A stretch of 16,768 nt of DNA. Source: JALYUA01 sp040004225 (lineage in GTDB: Bacteria > Acidobacteriota > Thermoanaerobaculia > UBA5066 > Gp7-AA6). Position 1 is the stretch's first letter. The number at the start of each line of letters is the position of its first letter. The stretch is taken from positions 1 to 16,768 of the forward strand of contig JBDUBI010000259.1 of assembly GCA_040004225.1 (NCBI GenBank). Direction: 5' to 3'. A model generated the notes under the pieces. It had not been told where the DNA came from and did no database searches. It saw only the letters and a list, made by a program, of their open reading frames with translations. Positions 12,068-16,768 of this stretch are shown here, piece by piece. Both the position numbers and the translations under genes were made by a program.

Positions 12068-13108
12068 ATGCGACGTTTTCCCCTGTCGATCGCGGCCGCG
12101 GCCCTTTTTCGGGTTGCCGGCGCGATCGCGCAGCCGGTTCCCGGGCCGACGCCGACGCCGACGCCCGCGATCGCGCCTTCCGCCCCGGCCTCCACGGCGG
12201 CGCCGAGGATCACGGTTTCTCCGGCGCCGCGGGAAACACCGCTCCCCTCGTACTCGGAGAGCGCGGGCAGCGAATACGTTCTCCTCCCCGTGCTCGTTTT
12301 CGATCGCAAGGGGCGTTTCGTGGACGGCCTCGCGAAGAAGGACTTCCGGGTGAACGCGGGCGGGATCAACGTCGACCTGGACACGTTCGAGCGGGACGAC
12401 GACGCTCCGGCGTCGTTCGCCTTCCTGGTCGACACATCGGGGAGCATGAAGCTCGCCAAAAAGCTCGACGCGGCCAAGAGCGCGATCCGTCACATCCTGG
12501 AAGGGCGGCGAGCGGGAGACGATTTCGCATTGTTCGCCTTTTCCGAAGACGAGGTGTTTGCGGTTTCGGAATTCTCGTCCGATGCGTCCCGCATTCTCAC
12601 CGGCCTGAACAAACTCGAGGCCGGGGGCCGAACGGCCCTCTTCGACGCCGTCGCCGCCACGCCGTCCCGGATGATGGCCGGCAGGAACGGTAAGCGGGCC
12701 ATCCTGCTCTTTACGGACGGTGTCGACAACGCCAGCAGGCTTTCCGCCGACGAAATGGCAACGATCCTGCAACAGGTTTCTATACCGGTCTACGCGGTCG
12801 GCATGAAAAATGCCGCGTTTGACCGGATGACGGATGCCGAGCGGAAAGATCTGGCTCTCGACAACCTGAAACTTCTGGCCTACTCGAGCGGGGGCCAGTT
12901 ATTTCTGGCGAGCGGGGAGGAGGATTTGAGGCCGATTGCGGCCAAAATTAATTCCGAGGTCAGAAAACAGTACCTCCTGGGATTCGCTCCGTCGGGCCAG
13001 GGAGAGCTAAAATACAGAGTGGTGGTGGTGTCCGTGACCAAACCCGGAAAATGGGTCGTCAGGACGAGGCGGGGGTATCGCGGAACGATTCCGTCGCCTG
13101 CCGGTTAA
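12068..13108 (+). CDS. Secreted VWFA-related Acidobacterial-domain protein
   Basis: A 346-residue exported protein. Residues 1-21 are a signal peptide (MRR, hydrophobic core, likely cleavage AIA|QP). Residues 22-60 are a Pro/Thr/Ala-rich linker. Residues 65-115 form a strand-rich lead-in (VLVFDRKGRFVDGLAKKDFRV, key Asp79, Gly87). A von Willebrand A domain follows with a complete MIDAS: DTSGS (D122, S124, S126), T189 in GGRTALFDA and D217 in FTDGVDN. The ending QYLLGFAPSG...YRVVVVSV..PG.WVVRTRRGY matches the family named 'VWFA-related Acidobacterial domain', of unknown function. It probably mediates metal-dependent protein-protein contacts in the periplasm or at the surface. The ATG at 12068 is the only start that begins a signal peptide; the frame is open upstream only because it overprints trmJ. 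The OmpA-like lipoprotein gene begins 23 nt downstream. Confidence 0.92.
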   Translation: MRRFPLSIAAAALFRVAGAIAQPVPGPTPTPTPAIAPSAPASTAAPRITVSPAPRETPLPSYSESAGSEYVLLPVLVFDRKGRFVDGLAKKDFRVNAGGINVDLDTFERDDDAPASFAFLVDTSGSMKLAKKLDAAKSAIRHILEGRRAGDDFALFAFSEDEVFAVSEFSSDASRILTGLNKLEAGGRTALFDAVAATPSRMMAGRNGKRAILLFTDGVDNASRLSADEMATILQQVSIPVYAVGMKNAAFDRMTDAERKDLALDNLKLLAYSSGGQLFLASGEEDLRPIAAKINSEVRKQYLLGFAPSGQGELKYRVVVVSVTKPGKWVVRTRRGYRGTIPSPAG

Positions 13109-13131
13109 CTTTTTTGGAAGGAGGATTTCCA

Positions 13132-13755
13132 ATGGGTAAGAGATTGAATGTCGGAATCGTGGGCGGGGCGCTACTTCTGGGCACCTTAGGACTCGGCGGC
13201 TGCGCGACCAAGCGCTATGTCGGCGACGAGGTTTCCAAAAGCAGCGCCGCGTCGGAAAAGCGGATCAACGAGGTGGAGTCCCAGGTCGAGACGGCGCAGA
13301 GCAAGATTCGGGATCACGATACCCGCATCTCGGAGCTCGACAAGTCGACGCGCGACGCTCTCGAGCGGGCCCAGGCGGCGGGCAAGCTCGCCGAAGGCAA
13401 GTTCGTTTATTCGCTGGTGCTCTCCGATGACGCGGTCAAATTTCCGTCGAGCAAGTGGGCGCTCTCGAAGGAAGCCGAAAACCGGCTGAAGGAGTTTGCC
13501 GAGAAGCTGAAGTCGGAGAACAAGAACGTTTACCTGGAGGTTCAGGGTCACACCGACTCGAAGGGCTCCCCCAGCTTGAACTATCGACTTGGCGAAGAGC
13601 GGGCGGAGGCGGTTCGCCGCTTTCTGAACAAGCAGGGCATCGCGCTGAACCGGATGTCCACCATTTCTTATGGCGAAGACGAGCCGGTGGCTCCCAACAA
13701 GAGCAAGACGGGCCGGTCGAAGAATCGCCGCGTGGTCGTCATCGTCCTCGCTTAG
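13132..13755 (+). CDS. Pal/OmpA-like peptidoglycan-binding lipoprotein
   Basis: A 207-residue outer-membrane lipoprotein. Signal peptide with lipobox LGGC; Cys24 is the lipidated residue, followed by Ala, so outer-membrane sorting is expected by the E. coli rule. Residues about 30-85 are a heptad-patterned helical spacer (SEKRINEVESQVETAQSKIR, residues 41-60) resembling the coiled coil of Lpp-like proteins. Residues 90-207 form an OmpA C-terminal domain: VYLEVQGHTDSKG (133-145) with D142 and NYRLGEERAEAVRRFL with R157, the pair expected to hold diaminopimelate in peptidoglycan. GGAAGGAGGA precedes the ATG, a strong start. A terminator follows within 20 nt. Without Tol genes nearby I do not call it Pal. 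Likely cotranscribed with the VWA gene 23 nt upstream. Confidence 0.94.
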   Translation: MGKRLNVGIVGGALLLGTLGLGGCATKRYVGDEVSKSSAASEKRINEVESQVETAQSKIRDHDTRISELDKSTRDALERAQAAGKLAEGKFVYSLVLSDDAVKFPSSKWALSKEAENRLKEFAEKLKSENKNVYLEVQGHTDSKGSPSLNYRLGEERAEAVRRFLNKQGIALNRMSTISYGEDEPVAPNKSKTGRSKNRRVVVIVLA

Positions 13756-14914
13756 GCTTCTTCTCGTTTCCCGGGAAAGCCCCGCTCCGGCGGGGTTTTC
13801 TTTTTTTGGGGCGATCGATCACGTGCGGGACGTTGCGGCTCCCGGGGCGCACCGCGGCCGCGGGACTCTTTCCGTCGCCGGCGGGTCCGGCGGGTCCGGC
13901 GGGCCGACGCGAGCCGGGCCGGCGTGCCGGAGCTCCGTCGAACGAGGCGCGATCTTCGGACCGGCCCGCGAGGGGTGCTCTGGCCGGGCCGCCGGACCGA
14001 CCGGGAGCTTCTGCCGGAGCCCCTCGGGAGGAGGGGGAGCGGAGTTTTCCGCTTTGCCGGAGCTCCGCCAGCACCCGCTCGAAATCCTGCGGCACCGGCG
14101 CTTCCACCCGGATTGCGGCGCCGGTCGCCGGCTGGCGGAATCCGAGACGGCGGGCGTGCAGCATCTGGCGGGGCGCCCCTGGAGCCGCGTCGGCCGCAGG
14201 ACCCGTTCGATAGACCCTGTCCCCGAGGACCGGATGCCCTATGGAGAGAAAGTGGACGCGGATCTGATGAGTGCGGCCCGTCTCCAGGTGGACGCTGACG
14301 AGCGCGGCCCCCCGGAGTCGTTCGACGACGCGGTACCGGGTCACCGCACGGCGTCCCGGCTCGCCCTTCCGAGCCACGCCCCTCCGTCCGAGTCCCGCGT
14401 CGCGCACGAGGTCCGCGTCGAGAGTGCCGGAATCGGGGGGCTCGCCCGCGACCAGGGCGAGGTACTCCCTCTCTATGTCATGCACCCGGAAGAGAGCCTG
14501 CAGCGCGTGAAGCGCCTCGCGATGTCGAGCGAAGACGAGAGCGCCGGACGTGTCCTTGTCGAGTCGATGAACGATGCCCGCGTAGGGGCGGCGGTGATAC
14601 CGGTGCTGGAGATAATCGAGTGCCCGCGCATGGAGCGTGTCGCGTTCCCGCTCCGCCGTCGGCACCGTCAGGACCCCCGCAGGTTTGTCCACGATCAGAA
14701 CGTCGTCGTCTTCATGCAGGACGCTCAGGCGCGTTTTGATGTTGTGCCGCGCGGGGCGGTTCGGGTCCCATGCGAGGCGCGCGTCCTCGGGAACGTCGAG
14801 CCCCGGCTCGTCCACGGTCACTCCATCCTGGTCCACGCGGCCGGCGCGCACCGCTTCCCGCGCCGCCCTCCGAGACAGGGCGAAGGCGCGCGCGACGGCC
14901 AGGTCGAGTCTCAT
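13739..14914 (-). CDS. RluA-family 23S rRNA/tRNA pseudouridine synthase with unusual basic tail
   Basis: Isomerises uridine to pseudouridine in structured RNA. An S4-like RNA-binding segment covers residues 1-50 (RLDLAVARAFALSRRAAREA, then AGRVDQDGV). The catalytic domain follows: DVLIVDKPAG (71-80), GIVHRLDKDTSGALVFAR (113-130) with nucleophile D119, REYLALVAG, and VHLETGRTHQIRVHF (208-222). These fit RluA/C/D; which uridine is modified cannot be told. The recognisable domain ends near 290. About 100 further residues are Arg/Pro/Gly/Ala-rich, include a triple PAG repeat, and end KKRKPRRSGAFPGNEKKPKR. The start ATG overlaps the upstream glycosyltransferase stop by 4 nt. The stop lies 17 bp inside the convergent lipoprotein gene, and the tail is encoded across that gene's terminator. 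Confidence 0.9.
   Translation of the reverse strand: MRLDLAVARAFALSRRAAREAVRAGRVDQDGVTVDEPGLDVPEDARLAWDPNRPARHNIKTRLSVLHEDDDVLIVDKPAGVLTVPTAERERDTLHARALDYLQHRYHRRPYAGIVHRLDKDTSGALVFARHREALHALQALFRVHDIEREYLALVAGEPPDSGTLDADLVRDAGLGRRGVARKGEPGRRAVTRYRVVERLRGAALVSVHLETGRTHQIRVHFLSIGHPVLGDRVYRTGPAADAAPGAPRQMLHARRLGFRQPATGAAIRVEAPVPQDFERVLAELRQSGKLRSPSSRGAPAEAPGRSGGPARAPLAGRSEDRASFDGAPARRPGSRRPAGPAGPAGDGKSPAAAVRPGSRNVPHVIDRPKKRKPRRSGAFPGNEKKPKRGR
13775..13807 (+). terminator. Rho-independent terminator of the VWA-lipoprotein operon
   Basis: CCCCGC (13780-13785), a TCCG loop and GCGGGG (13790-13795) form a GC stem flanked by AAAG and TTTT, followed by C and seven T (13796-13807). It begins 20 nt after the lipoprotein stop. 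The same DNA codes for the tail of the convergent pseudouridine synthase if that frame is translated to its stop. Confidence 0.93.
13878..13904. repeat. Three tandem 9-mers (CCGGCGGGT)
   Basis: Two perfect copies and a third with one change in its last base. On the minus strand they encode a Pro-Ala-Gly triplet repeated three times in the low-complexity tail of the pseudouridine synthase (about residues 338-346). Confidence 0.8.
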
Positions 14915-16692
14915 CGCTTCCCGCCTGCCCGAGGGACGCGGATCTCGACGAAGAAATCGGGGTCTCCGATTCTGGCGCCTTCCCTCGCATTCGGGCCGTA
15001 GATCGCGGCGGAAGCGAACTCCGTGTCGATGAACGACGCAAGCCCGGTCGAGTAGTCTTTCCCGAAAGCGCGCTGGCCTTCCCCGACCGCGAGCGCGTTG
15101 ATGAGCAGGAGGGCGTCGGGCGGCCGGGCGCGCAGCCGGCCGGCGATTCTCTCCTCGCCCGCTGGATCGAGATGCCCCGGCCAGAACTGCTCGAGGGGCA
15201 GCGGATTCTCGCGCCCCAGCGTGTACTCGAAGAACCCCGCCTCTGGAAATCCGGTCAGCGTGGCGCCGGGGGGCAGCCGCCTCGAGAGATCCGCCAGCAC
15301 CAGCCGCGACGTCCGCGCCTCGTGCTCCGGCAGCACGACACTCCCGGCGGGTGTGTCGAGCGCGGCCCAGCCCGGTCCGCGGTAGGAGCGCCACACGTCT
15401 ACGCCGCGCGCGATCAGGAAGATCGCGAGAGCCGCGGTGACGAGGCGGGGAAGCGATCGTCCGATGGCCGGCCCGAAGCGCTGCGCCGCGCCCATCAGCG
15501 CGGCGAGGGTGATCACGGTCGGGAGGGGGAGAAAGAACGCGTTATACGGCCCCGAGTATCCGGCGGCGAGCAGCAGCCTCGCGCCAAACAGCGCGGCAAG
15601 CAGAAGAGCGCCGCCGGAGATCTCGGGCGCCGCGCGGCTCTTCTCCTTTCGAGTGAGGAGGTAGGTCAGCCGCAAAACGAGGAGTCCCGCGCAGACGACC
15701 GGGACGACGCGAACGAGCGGTGGAAAGAGAGCGAAGGCCGGCCGGAGAGATTCCGGCGGGTATTCGAACAGCGCGGCACATCCCGACAGCAGGAGGAGGC
15801 AGGCGATTTCCACCCCTGTCCCCGCCGCGTCCGATGCGCGCCGGGCAAGCCGGGCGGCCGCCGCTCCGAGGACCAGAAGGCAGCCGGCGAGGAGGAGCAC
15901 CACCCCCGCGAGCGCCAGCTGCGCAAGGCGCAACCCGGGCGCGTCGAGGCCGGCGAACGAGCGGTAAACGTTCTGAAAGGCCAGGGGTGGATGGAGGAGC
16001 GCCATCCATCCGTCCGCCACCAGGCGGTCCTGCGGGATGCCGATCGAAACGGCCGCATAGGCGAGGATGGCCAGCGCGGCAGGCACGCCCGCGGAGAGGA
16101 CCAGGGCCCGCGGATGCCGACGCCCGTCGATCGCGACGGCCACGAGACCGGCGGCGCCGAGCTCCGGCCGCGAGAGAAGCGCCGCGAGCAGGCACGCCGC
16201 GGTCCCCAGGTTCCGGCGGCGCGAGTCTCCCGCGGAGAACGCGAGGGCGCCGGTCAAAGCCGCGACCGCCATGGCCGTGTCGAAGCTGAAGGGAAACAGC
16301 CAGCCGCCCGGGCGCAGAAAAAATGCGAGCGCGATCGCGAGCGAGACGGCGAGCGCGCCCCCGATCCCGGGAATCCAGCGCAGGGTCAGACGCCGCAGCG
16401 CTTCGAGCCCCGCGACGGCGACGACGAGAGCCAGCGCGGTCCGCGCCGCCAGGGAGCGGCCGGCGAGGAGCTCGACCGCCGCGCCGATCCAGGGTGCCAG
16501 AGGGCCGTGGTGGAAATGGATCGCAGCGTAGAGTCGTTCGCCGGCCGCGACGCGCCGCGGCACCATCAGCTCCCTCCCCGAGTCCACGAAAGGCTCCATC
16601 CAGCGATTCCAGGAGGCGAAAAGGAGCCCGCAGAACACGGACCAGGGAAGCAGAACCGGCAGCGCTCGCCGCACGTCAGCCACGTCGTCCAC
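14911..16692 (-). CDS. GT-C-like polytopic membrane glycosyltransferase
   Basis: A 593-residue integral membrane protein with about ten hydrophobic segments and a soluble C-terminal part (about 450-593). The N-terminus WMEPFVDSGRELMVPRRVAAGERLY (key D37, E41) followed by HFHHGPLAPWIG is the usual start of lipid-phosphate-sugar-dependent GT-C enzymes (PMT/ArnT/GtrII-like): an acidic DxxxE-type motif in the first extracytoplasmic loop and a 'YG/HHGPLxP' block. It probably transfers a sugar from a polyprenyl-phosphate carrier to a lipid, polymer or protein outside the membrane; donor and acceptor are unknown. The C-terminal part (LTGFPEAGFFEYTLGR, PPDALLLIN) resembles soluble ends of such proteins. 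The start is taken as GTG 16692 with CGGAG 5 nt upstream, but the frame stays open to the window edge, so a longer N-terminus is possible. Its TGA overlaps the pseudouridine synthase ATG. Confidence 0.83.
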   Translation of the reverse strand: MDDVADVRRALPVLLPWSVFCGLLFASWNRWMEPFVDSGRELMVPRRVAAGERLYAAIHFHHGPLAPWIGAAVELLAGRSLAARTALALVVAVAGLEALRRLTLRWIPGIGGALAVSLAIALAFFLRPGGWLFPFSFDTAMAVAALTGALAFSAGDSRRRNLGTAACLLAALLSRPELGAAGLVAVAIDGRRHPRALVLSAGVPAALAILAYAAVSIGIPQDRLVADGWMALLHPPLAFQNVYRSFAGLDAPGLRLAQLALAGVVLLLAGCLLVLGAAAARLARRASDAAGTGVEIACLLLLSGCAALFEYPPESLRPAFALFPPLVRVVPVVCAGLLVLRLTYLLTRKEKSRAAPEISGGALLLAALFGARLLLAAGYSGPYNAFFLPLPTVITLAALMGAAQRFGPAIGRSLPRLVTAALAIFLIARGVDVWRSYRGPGWAALDTPAGSVVLPEHEARTSRLVLADLSRRLPPGATLTGFPEAGFFEYTLGRENPLPLEQFWPGHLDPAGEERIAGRLRARPPDALLLINALAVGEGQRAFGKDYSTGLASFIDTEFASAAIYGPNAREGARIGDPDFFVEIRVPRAGGKR

Positions 16693-16700
16693 GTCGGCTC

Positions 16701-16768
16701 CGCTGCGCTCCGCCTCCCGCAGCGAAAGGCTCCTCCCTCCCTTCGGTCGGGAGACTCCTCTCGCTGCG
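16701..16768. repeat. Inverted repeats at the right edge
   Basis: CGCTGCG (16701-16707), CGCAGCG (16718-16724) and CGCTGCG (16762-16768) are alternating inverted copies. The larger arms at 16718-16737 and 16749-16768 pair at about 16 of 20 positions across an 11-nt loop. The array lies just upstream of the glycosyltransferase start and may continue beyond the window. Confidence 0.6.

Noticed and set aside
12142..12172. Short CCGACG repeats in the VWA gene as a regulatory repeat
   Set aside because: They simply encode the Pro-Thr linker after the signal peptide.
13051..13131. Earlier start of the OmpA-like lipoprotein gene
   Set aside because: It would overlap the VWA gene and destroy the signal peptide; a strong Shine-Dalgarno precedes 13132.
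1..16768. Defence island, toxin-antitoxin, prophage or biosynthetic cluster
   Set aside because: No nuclease, integrase, transposase, restriction, toxin or megasynthase features were seen on either strand.

Overview
The window is GC-rich bacterial chromosome, densely packed with intact housekeeping genes; I see no phage, transposon, CRISPR, rRNA or tRNA. The best lineage hint is the secreted von Willebrand A protein at 12068-13108, whose layout (signal peptide, Pro/Thr linker, VWA domain, 'QYLLGFAP...RRGY' ending) fits the family called 'VWFA-related Acidobacterial domain'. A five-helix, four-histidine SdhC anchor, an RhlB-like helicase and high GC are compatible with Acidobacteriota or a neighbouring deep Gram-negative phylum. 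The exact lineage is an inference.

Left part (1-3929): a minus-strand pair consists of a two-helix membrane protein followed by an RhlB-like DEAD-box helicase that runs off the left edge. Divergent from it, on the plus strand, is a histone H1-like Lys/Ser/Ala/Gly-rich protein with a conserved-looking acidic tail, closed by a strong hairpin terminator. Then come two minus-strand genes: a YciA-type acyl-CoA thioesterase and a solitary 'four helix bundle' protein.

Centre (4041-11221): a long plus-strand run, very probably one operon, encodes the succinyl-CoA to oxaloacetate part of the TCA cycle apart from fumarase: mdh, sdhC, sdhA, sdhB, sucC, sucD, a small membrane-anchored PH-like protein, and ndk. 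Three junctions are 4-nt ATGA overlaps. SucCD makes a nucleoside triphosphate that Ndk can interconvert, so the cluster is metabolically coherent; the small PH-like protein is the unexplained member.

Right part (11222-16768): ndk meets the minus-strand tRNA methyltransferase trmJ across a 71-bp gap made almost entirely of eight GCGAAGG heptamers. trmJ is divergent from the VWA protein, which is followed by a Pal/OmpA-like lipoprotein. The lipoprotein gene converges on, and overlaps by 17 bp, an RluA-family pseudouridine synthase whose low-complexity tail is read backwards through the lipoprotein's terminator. Upstream of the synthase, with a 4-nt overlap, lies a large GT-C-like membrane glycosyltransferase.

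The most interesting cross-cutting signal is in the start sites. Several lead genes (rhlB-like, mdh, trmJ and the 196-aa membrane protein) lack a Shine-Dalgarno sequence but carry a -10-like hexamer ending 6-7 nt before the start codon. This is the geometry expected for leaderless mRNAs. Other genes here (histone-like, thioesterase, lipoprotein) have clear Shine-Dalgarno sites.
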